A stretch of DNA of 24,282 nucleotides from Geosiphon pyriformis (taxonomy: Eukaryota > Glomeromycota > Glomeromycetes > Archaeosporales > Geosiphonaceae). Position numbers and translations under genes: made by a program. The notes beneath the pieces were generated by a model. It was not told the origin of the DNA and did no database searches. It saw nothing but the letters and a program-made list of their open reading frames with translations. This document shows, in pieces, positions 1-9,104 of this stretch. Location of the stretch: NCBI GenBank assembly GCA_016748015.1, contig JAAOMT010000515.1, forward strand, positions 77,458-101,739. The letters run 5' to 3'. The first letter of the stretch is position 1; each line of letters begins with the position of its first letter.

Positions 1-263
1 CTGATGGGCATACTGAACGTCCGTATGGATATTTGTCGTCCTATTTGCCACAGACCACTATCACGTGTTGGATCTGACCACTTAGGAGCCACGGCAAATG
101 TTGTGTCTGCTTGTAATGATGCACCATCAGCTAGTATGCTGGTCTACACTGACATACGAAAGTCCTCGTTTGCCTGCTGATGGGCATACTGAACGTCCGT
201 ATGGATATTTGTCGTCCTATTTGCCACAGACCACTATCACGTGTTGGATCTGACCACTTAGGA
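1..263. repeat. Tandem duplication, 176-base period
   Basis: Bases 1-87 recur without a visible difference at 177-263, giving a period of 176 bases. After the shared 87 bases the copies diverge: 88-100 and 264-277 still resemble each other, then the match is lost. The stretch is clearly richer in G and C than the rest of the window, so it does not belong to the AT-rich transposon landscape to its right. The first copy starts at the window edge, so more units may lie to the left. One frame is open from base 1 to a stop at 175-177, but the 176-base period is not a multiple of three and the second copy is out of frame, so I do not call a gene. Confidence 0.85.
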
Positions 264-289
264 TATCACGGCTAATGGGGACATTATTT

Positions 290-325
290 GATCCTTCTTT
301 TGACCCTTCTTTTGACCCTTCTTTT
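290..325. repeat. Short tandem repeat, 3 x 12 bases
   Basis: Three head-to-tail units of a 12-base pyrimidine-rich motif (gacccttctttt; the first unit has gatcc) occupy 290-301, 302-313 and 314-325. They lie just upstream of the host gene that starts near 383, so they may sit in its promoter or 5' leader. No function is shown by the sequence. Confidence 0.85.
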
Positions 326-382
326 TTTGAATCACATTATCTTATGCTTTTTTTATTTTGATTTAGGTTGAGAAAAAATCAA

Positions 383-2357
383 ATGAGGTTAAGGCGTTCT
401 GGGTAGGTTGATGATTTATAGTTTTCAATTTAACCATTTCAAAAAATTGAAAAACTGTTATTAAATAGCTTAGATATCCAAAAAATAAATCAATCTCTTT
501 GAACGGCAAGACAGAAGAATCTTCTATTTCATTAGTTGAAACTAAAGTATTAAATCAGGAAAGACAAGATGATGGGGATATTGGTTTTGATAAACGAAGC
601 TGTGTGAATAAGGTATTTTTTTGCTGCAAAGCCTACAACATGAATTTTTTCTCACATTTCGAATATATATAAAGATAAGGACCAGCATTGGGACAGAGAC
701 CCCGAATAGCTCATCAGCTAATTCTTCGTATGTTCTACCCTCTCCATCCTCTTTCGATTCCTTGGAAGTGTTGATTGATAAAAGCAATAAGTATTATTTG
801 AATTATTTCACTGGTCCTGGTATAACCGATTGGGTTCTGAAAAAAGCTTCAATTCGAGTAAGTGTTTTTAATGCATTAAGTATTACATAATATATCAATT
901 GATTTTATATATTATTTCTTTTTTTCCAAATAGTGGATTGTATGTGACGTTGATATCTCCGAAATATGTCTGGAGTACCGTGCCACTACTATTCAAAAGT
1001 GTGAATGTGAATCCACGATGGTTACTCTCAGTGCCAATGAAGAATTGTTGGTATCATATTCCAATATTGATAATGAAAACAGCACTAGAATATATGATGA
1101 TTATTTCTTACTCTCTTTTTATAGGGCTCTAAGCCATGTATTCGTTTTTCAAGAAGACAATTACGAATTTCAAGAGTATTTTGATGATGAAGTGTGGGAA
1201 AGCCTTTTTATTGAGTTTCGAAATCTGTATCCATATGAACCAATCTCGAACGAAGTTTGTGAGTTGTTCGTGAAAGTTGTTAAGGTAATACATATATTAT
1301 TTACTGTGTTAATTGTTATTGATGTTAATTTTGACCAGGTTTGTCTTTCATATTTTAGACTGCATCTGAGAAACCTAATCAACGAGAACGTCGAGCAATT
1401 TTAACACATTACTTGGAAGATTTCGAGAACACCGACAATGAGGATGAAATGATGGTAGAGCTTATCAGGAACTTGTATGTTTCATAAAGGTTGCTAATTT
1501 GTGTTTTGTTTTGTTTCAATGAATTTATCCTTACTTGGGTATTACATGTTATTTAGAATTGAAAATGAATCGTCTTCATTTACGAAAAATTATCACAATG
1601 AGGACACTCATATTCATTACAATGTTGCTCCAATAATACGACCTTTTTTTAAGAGCAAAAAGACTGTTGTTGATTGGGCAAACAAAATGTCTGTATCATC
1701 AGCATTGGCTAAAAAATCCTTTGATCCAAGCCTTTTAGGCGCCAAGCCAGATTTTACTATCAAGACAATAAATACTAGAAAATATATTGAATTGCTTATT
1801 GGAGAGGTAAAACCACCTAACACCAGGGATGTATTAATCGATAAAGATTTGATCTCTCTTGGAAAAACAATGAAGAATGCTTTGGATAAATCCATTGAGG
1901 ATGGCGTGAATGATATGATTATTTGTGGGTTTCAAATAATTGGTAAGTAGCATCCTTTTTGGAAATAAAAAAATGATATTGTTTTCCTTCTACATTAATT
2001 ATTTCATTTTATATTCCTAGGATTCTTGGGAAGAGCCTATGTAATGGATCTCTTGTTTGATGGGGTTTATCGTATGCTAATGATTGGAGAGTTTAGGCTC
2101 CCAGAAGGTTATACTTCGTGGGGCACCATTTTAGGGTGCTATCAAATTCTGAACACAATTAAGGTAAGTATGATTAATTACGTAGATATTATCTGTACAT
2201 TATAATTAATCGTGATGTATTTGTTCAGGTTATTGTTGATAAGGGAGCTGTTCATTATCAGTCTGCCATAAGAAAGAATGTCAACCAGACAAAATCTGAG
2301 AAGATAAAAATGATCAAGCCGATGTTTCATAGTCCGATGAAGGTACCAATTGGTAAA
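383..2357 (+). CDS. Intron-containing host gene with PD-(D/E)XK nuclease-like core
   Basis: Model: exons 383-402, 474-612, 675-857, 934-1284, 1359-1474, 1557-1942, 2021-2163 and 2229-2357, about 488 residues, stop TAA at 2355-2357. Introns have GT-AG ends (GTAGGT, GTAAGT, GTAATA, GTATGT), run 62-82 bases and keep one frame across all joins. The weak point is intron 2 (613 to about 674): its acceptor ends AAAG, because the better YAG sites at 685 and 709 break the frame. The start at 383 also rests on a 20-base first exon. The N-terminal half is Ser/Glu/Asp-rich. In exon 6 KPDF (Asp about 335) is followed 17 residues later by GEVK (Glu 353, Lys 355), the D-x(n)-E-x-K pattern of PD-(D/E)XK restriction-endonuclease-like folds. 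The flanks (LLGAKPDF, ELLIGEVKPP, then a DL..LGK helix) resemble hypothetical proteins I recall as multiplied in Mucoromycota. Catalysis and a DNA substrate are inferred only. Codons are undamaged, unlike the transposons nearby. Confidence 0.75.
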
Positions 2358-3190
2358 AACCCTGACGATCGCAAGTATAAAAAATAGACCTTTATTCTAT
2401 GCAATGTATCTAATATGGACTTAATCTTAGCTTTTTATTAAAAGCATTGTAAAAAATTTGTACGCTCATATTAGAAAAATAATATTTCATTTAATATGAA
2501 TAAAGCTAGTGTAATATTTGAACTACAAAAATATTTTCTTAATTATAATTAAATTGATTTTTTTATGTTATCATCCAAACGCAAAGGGATGGGAAAGTTC
2601 AATTCAATTTAGGTATGATCTTGCATGGCGAATGTAAATTCAGCGTCCTTCTGGCTTCAAAAAGCGGCTGGAAAGCTTATTTAGAAGCTGAAATGTTTTT
2701 AGTGAGTATTGAACGGTACATAAAGAACAATAATAAATATCAAGCTATAAGACTACTTGGGATGAAGCGTATGACCATTTTTGAGCCCCGGGAATGAATG
2801 CAATTTTTTTTAAGCTTTTCAAAGCATATATTTTGAGATTTCCAATTTTCATAAAATTATAAATTGAATAAAGTGGAAGAATCCCCGATGAACTTTTTCA
2901 ATTTGTCTTAAGCAATTTTATATAAATGTTATATAGAACAAAATTGTTTATTAATATTATAATCATATTTCAAACGAAATAAAATTTAGGATTTAAAATT
3001 CCTTTAAAAGAAATCCTATATAATGTGCTTTCCTGCCACAATATAATTGTTGCTTGAACTCTAGCCTAAATCAAAAGAGGAGAGTGCGACTAAAAATGAA
3101 TCATCTTTTTTATAAACTTCTCGGAAATTATAGAATATCGAAGCAACAGTTCTTTGTATATGCTATGTAAATCTTCAGAATAAGTAAAAT
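2358..3190. other. Intergenic stretch after the host gene
   Basis: AT-rich spacer between the nuclease-like gene and the inverted-repeat transposon. Apart from the short reading frame at 2615-2797 I see no repeat, RNA gene or transposon end here. AATAAA-like sequences around 2497-2503 (gaataaag) and 2866-2872 could serve as polyadenylation signals, but this base composition produces many such matches. Confidence 0.5.
2615..2797 (+). CDS. Unrecognised short reading frame (60 residues)
   Basis: An ATG at 2615 opens 60 codons to a TGA stop. The frame is also open upstream to about 2564, so it may be the last exon of a longer gene or a gene remnant. The composition looks like real protein rather than AT-rich noise (GWKAYLEAEMFLVSIERY, then RLLGMKRM): mixed helix-forming residues, three Trp/Tyr and few Asn/Lys runs. 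I do not recognise the family. There is no signal peptide, membrane segment or metal-binding motif. It lies 258 bases after the nuclease-like gene on the same strand, and no splice pair linking the two is convincing. Confidence 0.35.
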   Translation: MILHGECKFSVLLASKSGWKAYLEAEMFLVSIERYIKNNNKYQAIRLLGMKRMTIFEPRE

Positions 3191-3222
3191 AATAAGGGGA
3201 CGAACATATATCACGTCATTAT
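3191..3222 (+). repeat. Left terminal inverted repeat
   Basis: These 32 bases are the exact reverse complement of 3870-3901. The outermost four or so (aata / tatt) include the TA target dinucleotide, so the true transposon end is probably at 3195. The next bases inward and outward on both sides do not pair. Confidence 0.9.
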
Positions 3223-3897
3223 TGATTACTATAGGACCATCCCTCCATAATAATGTTATCTCACATTATAATAATATGCTATGCATGATGCACAATTATA
3301 AATACATGCACTATAAATATATGGCATGATCAAAATTATTATAAAAATATACTAGCCTAAGCATCTCAACTTATCGCATTGTCCTATTTATATAAAAATG
3401 GCCACGAATTTGTGTCTAATCTAATGTGTCTTTTATCTCCTGATCTAGCGCGTCTTTTATTTCCTGATCTAGTGCATCTTTTATTTCCTGATCTATCGCA
3501 TTTTTAATATTGTATTTTTGATTTCATTTATTGCTAAACTTTCCTAATATGCAAGTTTTCCTAACTATATCACAATACAACAAGTTTTATATTTATAAAA
3601 CTCCTACAAATCAACACCAGAGATTTTGCAATGCATTTGGATATAATCGTATGGTAAACACAGGAAATCCAGCATACTAAAAGTTCAATTTATGTATCAT
3701 AAATTAGACTGCATTTCTATATTTTAATTGGCTAATAAATCATGTGCCATTTAAAGTCGTAAGATTTTGACATTTCTATATTCTAATTAGCTAATAAAAA
3801 TCCAAAATCACATACCATATAAAATCATGTGAAACATGAGATTTTGAATCCCCCCCCTCCCCCCCTTTTATAATGACGTGATATATGTTCGTCCCCT
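3195..3897. mobile_element. MITE-like non-autonomous DNA transposon, TA target site
   Basis: About 703 bases bounded by perfect inverted repeats that begin AGGGGACGAACATATATC. TA dinucleotides at 3193-3194 and 3898-3899 flank both ends, as expected for a Tc1/mariner-type target duplication. No transposase frame exists inside, so the copy would depend on a transposase supplied elsewhere. Inside are a 24-base tandem repeat (3426-3497), two related blocks starting catttctatatt near 3711 and 3771, and a C-rich tract at 3850-3865 (eight C, one T, seven C) four bases from the right inverted repeat. The element separates the intergenic DNA on the left from LINE sequence on the right. The superfamily is inferred from the TA flanks only. 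Confidence 0.8.
3426..3497. repeat. Tandem repeat, 3 x 24 bases, inside the MITE
   Basis: Three units of a 24-base motif built on tcttttatttcctgatcta lie at 3426-3449, 3450-3473 and 3474-3497, with single-base differences (ctcc/ttcc; gcg/gca). A partial unit precedes and another follows. Such internal arrays are common in non-autonomous elements. No coding role is apparent. Confidence 0.85.
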
Positions 3898-3901
3898 TAT
3901 T
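3870..3901 (-). repeat. Right terminal inverted repeat
   Basis: Exact 32-base reverse complement of 3191-3222. It follows a C-rich tract and an ATT-poor junction. The transposon proper probably ends at 3897, followed by TA. Confidence 0.9.
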
Positions 3902-4590
3902 TAAAATATTAAAATATTCTTTAATTTTTAATTATTTAATATTAAATCTATTTTTTTAACTAAATTATAAATATAATTCTTTTTTATTTAATTTTATTGT
4001 AAAAATCAGATTTAAACAAGTTAAATTCTATATTATAATATTTAATAATATCTAATTATTGATATTAATATTAATATTACTTATAATTAAAACATATTTT
4101 ATAACAAATATAATTGTTTACAACTTAACAAAATAAATATAATATTATTAATATATTTTTAATAATATTTAATAAACTTAATTTTTTAACAGAATTATTA
4201 ATAAATATCACAATTTTATTTAAATATTTATTAAATCTAAATTCAAATATTTATTAAAATTAATATTTTGTTTAATGTTATTTTTATTAAAATTATTACT
4301 TAAAATTACAAATAAACTATTATTTATTGTTTTAACTATTATAGTATTAATATTACTAATTTGTTTTAATTCAATTATAGAAAAAATATTTGTGTAAAAA
4401 TCCAAAATAATAATTAAAACTTATTTTTAAACAGTAAATAAATTAATAAAAGCTAATTAAATACTTTAAAAACTTTAAAAATATGTTTTATTAAATTATT
4501 ATTCAAAATAATTGCAATTTTATTATTATTATTATTATTATTTAAACAAGTATAATCCAGTTATTATCAAGTATATAAAATTAAATTAAA
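3902..4590 (-). pseudogene. LINE remnant: apurinic-type endonuclease domain
   Basis: Read on the minus strand from about 4590 down, the translation follows the N-terminal endonuclease domain of the Glomeromycotina LINE family that also supplies 4660-9103. A continuous piece lies at 4405-4220 and contains FVILSNNFNKNN, which corresponds to the family pattern VILSGDFNE (the GDFN motif of EEP-type endonucleases) with the Asp changed to Asn. It is followed by NKYLNLDLINI, matching the family's KKCLDLGLVNS. Further down, with broken frames, come a piece like the W-S/E-N-S-R-G-V-K-K-T-I-D-Y block and one like the later linker. An ATT microsatellite (4521-4543) lies near the start. The remnant is heavily AT-converted and ends at the MITE. 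It has the same strand as the other LINE but is a separate copy, because an endonuclease end here lies beyond that copy's stop. Confidence 0.6.
4521..4543. repeat. ATT/TTA microsatellite
   Basis: About seven and a half copies of a TAT/ATT triplet in a row. It coincides with a poly-Asn-like run at the start of the LINE endonuclease remnant read on the other strand. Confidence 0.85.
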
Positions 4591-4659
4591 TAATTCCAAT
4601 TAAATACAACTTATGTATCTATTATATGTAATCAGCTACTAAAGCCAATTTAGGTAACA

Positions 4660-6101
4660 CTACATACTTATATGCACAATTAAACTATTATTAATATCTA
4701 AAAAAAAAACATAAAACAAATATTTACCAAAACTAATTACCATTAATTCAATAATACTTAGCATATAAACTATTTTATTCAACAAATTCATATATAATCT
4801 ATTAATTACTGTAAATACTATATTATCATTACTTACTAACTTAAATTTCTTTGTTTTAGATTTGTGCCTAGTCTTAATTAACTATATTTTTTGGTAATAA
4901 AAATTAACCAATCAGTAAAAAAACCCATCAGTATAAAACTTACTTTTTTATTATTATTATATATTGCCAAAGCATCTTTGAACCAATTTTTTATAACAAA
5001 GTTTTTGCAAAGTACCATGTACAAAGTGATATTAAAAAGACAAAAAAAGAGAGTCTACAACACAAAAAAAGACTCAAACAATTTACTACTAATTAAAAAT
5101 AACTAATACTTAATATAATTTAATATCAAATTCCTTTACTGATTCATATTCTTTAAGTATATAAATAAATAATCTGAAAATTTCATATTTTTATAGAATA
5201 AACAAAAAACATCTAAATATGATTTATTATACAATTTCTTACAAACAGCAACTAAAAGTCTTTTATAAATAGTCTTTATTATATAAATTTTAAAATAGAC
5301 TGTGGTTCTACTAATAAAATCAGTAAACATATAAAAGTTAAAATGCCAAATCAAAGTGGTTCTGATCCAATTAACATCAAAAACAAAAAAATTAGTAATA
5401 ATTTTGGCACCAAAACTCACTTTTTAGTATATATTAGAAATTGTTATATAAATATTCCAAATAAAGTAATATGTATTATCAAATACAGTTATATTATTAG
5501 TTACCAAGAATTGTTCTAAAATTTCAATAAGAAAAAACAAAAAGGAGTAAATAACAGTTTTAATTAACTTATTTGTTTAATTATTTTCAAAAATATCTAA
5601 ATAATTCTTAATTTTAAACCAAACCATTTTTAAATTCTTGTTTTTACTAAATTGACAACATAATATTTTTCTATTCAATATTAATTGTAAAAGTCTGGTC
5701 CAAAAGAATTAAATTCCAAAGTATATGTGTTAATAGCTAACTAATTATTAAGATATAAAATCACTATGCTAAAAAAAGACACATATTTTAAAGCCAAAGC
5801 AACAGTCTACAGCTTAGTTATAATAGAAAACAACATTTCAGAAACTTTAATACTTATGTTTACATTTATATTTAAGAAATATACAGCTGTTTCTCCAATT
5901 ATTTTTAATAAGCCTAAATCTTTAAGCAAACTATATATGTACATATTAAAAACATCAGCCCAAATCTCATATAACAAATCCTTAATTAAACCAAAATTAT
6001 CTAAATTCAAAATATTATAAAACACTAAGCCCAAAACATTTATTCTACTCTTAATAACAGATTTAAATTTATCTAAAAAACTAGTTACAACAATAAACCA
6101 T
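4660..6101 (-). pseudogene. LINE remnant: RNase H and C-terminal part
   Basis: Minus-strand translation from 6101 to a stop at 4662-4660. The first piece (6101-5807) runs WFIVVTSFLDKF... to GETAVYFLNINVNISIKVS, then T-ITKLxTVALALKYVSFF, the pattern of a LINE RNase H domain (the family has GGAAVFF.. and STLTELQAVALALECV). The normally acidic VYTDGSL position reads MYIYSLL, so the first catalytic Asp is lost. The second piece (5420-5136) carries W-RTTLIWH, then KRLLVAVCKKLYNKSY, VFCLFYKNMKFSDYLF, matching the family's conserved C-terminal Cys/His segment. The third (5106-4660) ends in SLIVHISM and a stop, like the family terminus V-HIGV. Frames are broken by many stops (CAA to TAA, TGG to TAG). 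The LTR at 6102-7047 interrupts it exactly at a Trp codon. Confidence 0.8.
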
Positions 6102-7047
6102 TGTTATTGAAGGTTTTTGGTCTCTTTTCTTGAATATTGTTAATGTTTATTTGCTATTAATTCACATTTTTTGGAAGCTAGTAAATCTTCAATAACTAAA
6201 TTTATTTTCAAATTATTTCTTATAATTTGAATTGCTGAACTTTCAAGTAGAATAACCAATTCTATGCCAATTATTTAATATAGTTATATTGTAATAAACA
6301 TCAACTTTTTTTCAAGAATTGCATATCTAAAAGCTTACTTAAAATGTATAGTTATTTTACTGTAAAAGTCAACTCTTTTACAGAAATTTTGTTTATAAGC
6401 TACTTTAATAATTATAATAAAAAAATAAAAAAAATGTAAAGAAAATCAAATTTTGTTAAGAAAATCGTTTTTTAGTTTAAGTCTAAAGTTATTAACAGAT
6501 TACTGAAATTGATAGTTAATCAATTTCAAAACATTTAGTTGGATTTTGGAGAAATTTTAAGTGTAAATAATTAAGAAATTTGGTTTTTAAGTATTTAATG
6601 TTTTTATTACTTTTTGTAAAGCTAATTAATGTAAATTAAGGTAATTTTGAGTAAAATAGAATAATAAATATATTTTTTAAAGAGAAAAGCTTTTCTTTTA
6701 TACAACTTGTTTTAATACTAGTCTATGAAATTAAACTTTTTTCTTTTCTATAATGTTGATAAACTAAAGATATATTTTGATAAACTACAAGTTATTTCAA
6801 TAAACTATTAACTATTTTGGTGAATTATCTATTATTTTTACAAATTTTTACAAATTTCAGTGAATTTTTGAATGTTATATAGTTTGAGATATTATGTAAT
6901 TTAATTATCTTAATTTCTATTATATAAATTGATTTATTAATTAAATAATAAGTGATAATTTAAAATAATATTAATATATGCTAATTAATAATAAGAATTA
7001 TAAAGTTAATTTTATGTTAATTAATAGCTAAAATTTTATTAGTAACA
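6102..7047 (+). mobile_element. Solo LTR, second family (B), inserted in the LINE
   Basis: Begins TGTTATTGAAGG and ends AGTAACA, 946 bases. It aligns from its first base with the LTR at 23454-24282, which starts TGTTACTGGAGG. The flanks 6098-6101 (ccat) and 7048-7051 (ctat) look like a 4-base target duplication with one C-to-T change. No PBS-type site, gag or pol follows, so this is a solo LTR left by LTR-LTR recombination. It is far more AT-converted than the 23454 copy. LINE codons resume in frame on the two sides when the LTR and one flank copy are ignored. Confidence 0.8.
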
Positions 7048-7578
7048 CTATAATAAAACAATATTTTTTGGATCCAGTTTTTTCTATTAATAAAATGTTT
7101 TTTAAAACATTAAAACACCATGTTTATTTAAAAGTTTATTACCAAAAATAATCTTAAATTATTTTAAAAAAACTACTATCTTATAATAAACTGTTTTTAC
7201 CAAGATATTAGATATTAAAAATCTGTTTGAACTGTAAAATACTTGCAGTAAGTTGTTTTTTAATGAAATTTTATTATTTAAAAAGACTTTTACTATTTTA
7301 GCAAAAAATTGTTCACAAAATTGACTTTTAACTTAACAGAATATTGCAAAAAATTGGCTAAAATCCAGTTTAAAATCTGCAGATTCAAAAAACAATAATC
7401 AAAAAATAATTAAGAATACCTTTAAAATTAACAAACAAAACAATTAAAGCCACTTTATCTTTAGTTTACAACTGTTTAAAAAATTTCAAGCCATACAGTA
7501 ATAGATAATGCAAAGCTTTATTGGTAAAATTTTTAGACAATCCAGTTTTCAATTTTAAACTCTTTTTAATTAAAACAT
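7048..7578 (-). pseudogene. LINE remnant: region between RT and RNase H
   Basis: The minus strand reads VLIKKSLKLKTGLSKNF, then ALHYLLLYGLKFFKQ near 7578-7460. This is the thumb/connection segment of the same LINE family (pattern R-KGLKSKSGLP.DFP..ALHHPSLYGLK). After a noisy stretch it resumes near 7310 with KIVKVFLNNKISLKNNLL and ends with KKLDPKN, matching the family's KRLDPRGPVP-WF block. That block continues at 6101 on the far side of the solo LTR. There are many stops and several frame changes. It joins the RT piece (8352-9103) across the second solo LTR. Confidence 0.75.
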
Positions 7579-8351
7579 TATTATTCATAGAAATTAGAAA
7601 TTATAAAAATAAATAAAATAACCAATCAAAAATAAGTATAGTAAAATAAAAAATTCTAGAATTTTTTAAGAAATTACAGGATTTTTAAAATTGCAGAATT
7701 TCCTCAGAAAATTGCAAAATTTTCAGAAATTTTGTATAACACAAATTATGTATATATAACGAGAATATTAAAAGCAGAAAAGTATTCAGAATTTAATAAA
7801 GTTCAGAATCACTATATTTTTTCTTTAAAAAATAGTTTTCTATAACTTAAAGTGAAAACACATTAATATTAATAAAATATCTAAGTATTATTCAATTTAT
7901 GTTATTGTTACTTGATTGAAATATTAATTACTTTCCCCACTATTAATATTTTATGTTAATAGAATCCAATACTAAACCAATAGCTTTTGATCATAGCTAT
8001 TGACAAAATATTAATTTTTTGTTTTATTTCTTTGTTGTTTACTAATTAATTAAAGAAATTAAGCATTAAGTATTTAACATCAAAAATAACTTAGTAAAAG
8101 ACCCAAAAATATAAGTAAAAATTTAAGAATAGTTTACCAGAAAAGCATAACTGTCAAAATAAACCAGCCACTATATTAAAAAAATAAATTCACAGAAAAA
8201 ATCATTAATTAAATTTCTGTTTATTATACAAAAAACTTAACCAAAATCTTCAAACTTCAAAATTTTCAGAAATTACCAAGATTACCAGCTATTAAACACC
8301 AAATTACAGATTTGTTATTTGTTTTAACACCCCAAATAATTATTTGTAACA
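7579..8351 (+). mobile_element. Solo LTR of Gypsy family A, inserted in the LINE
   Basis: 773 bases from tattattcatag (a decayed TGTTACTCATAG start) to TGTAACA. It aligns along its length with the plus-strand LTRs at 19168 and 21482 and, in reverse, with those of the full element. Shared landmarks in order are a TATA stretch (7751-7758), a stem-loop around an AATAGC...GCTATT pair near 7980-8003, ataaaccagccacta, and the terminal inverted repeat ttacagatttgttatttg...caaataattatttgtaa. The flanks 7575-7578 (acat) and 8352-8355 (atat) fit a 4-base target duplication with one C-to-T change. No PBS-type sequence follows, so it is solo. Confidence 0.82.
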
Positions 8352-9103
8352 ATATTTTACTTGCAATAAACATTAATTAAAATAAAACTAAACTGTATAC
8401 AATAATTAACTATGAACTATAAGATAGCAAAGACCAAGTAACAAAACTACTTATCTAATATTGTTTTTTTTAAAACCACATTTCCAAAAAACTTAACATC
8501 TAAATGAGCTTTGGCTAAATTGGACTTAAAAAAGTCTTTAGTAGAGAAAAAAATTCTTAAGTAATAGTATAACTTGTTTTTTTTGCAATTGATATAAAAT
8601 ATCTGCTAATTTTAAAGTAAGTATCTTTAACTTTCTAGTTAATAAATATAATTACTGTTTTATTATTATTAATTAAAATATTATTGATTCTAAAAAACTT
8701 ATTGGCAATATTTAAAATATATTAAGTTAAAACCTAATTATTCTCCACTCAAATAATATTATTAACAAAGACTTCAGCTGTAAAAAAAAAGTTTTTCTTT
8801 CATATTTTTCAATCTATTAGTTTTAAATACAAACTTTATATCAATTCAGTAGTCACATAAATGTTCATGTTTTTTTATTTTACACAAAAAAGGGTCATAA
8901 AAAATTCTCCAAAGGAGAAATAAGAAAACTTTACTCTGGTTCAATTTATTATGTATACAATAATTTCTTGTAAGACCAAAATTAGTTATTATTTTATTAA
9001 CTCAATTCTAATATATGTTTCTAAAAAACTTAATAAATTGTTTACACATTTTGATGCATTTCAAGCTATTTCTTAAATAATACCAGCCAACAGAATCATA
9101 TGT
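8352..9103 (-). pseudogene. LINE remnant: reverse transcriptase domain
   Basis: Minus strand from 9103: YDSVGWYYLRNSLKCIKMCK, FGL-T-NYCIHN-LNQ (the DGL-DQGEVFSP block), LLWRIFYDPFLCKIKKHE, then AEVFVNNII at about 8775-8750, then IANKFFRINNILINNNKTV and SISIAKK. This is the fingers-palm order of a LINE RT. The catalytic F-V-D-D box reads FVNN (8772-8758), both Asp codons having turned to AAT. The N-terminal part of the RT and the endonuclease are missing: the copy stops at the LTR starting at 9104, one codon before the Y-D-S-V motif. Stops and at least one frame change are present. The region cannot encode a working enzyme. Confidence 0.85.
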
Positions 9104-9104
9104 T

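Noticed and set aside
621-890. A single-exon gene starting at ATG 621
   Set aside because: It runs into an intron at 858, and its first 18 codons are better read as intron 2; coding content upstream (474-612) points to earlier exons.
899-1132. Plus-strand reading frame beginning at 899
   Set aside because: It is an out-of-frame shadow over intron 3 and exon 4 of the nuclease-like gene.
3863-3905. Inverted repeat read as a transcription terminator
   Set aside because: The partner arm is about 650 bases away and both arms carry TA flanks, which fits transposon ends.
4891-5106. Plus-strand Lys-rich reading frame of 71 codons
   Set aside because: The minus strand here follows the LINE C-terminal pattern; the plus frame has only AT-driven composition.
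5766-6020. Plus-strand reading frame of 84 codons
   Set aside because: It mirrors the minus-strand LINE RNase H segment, which carries recognisable family motifs.
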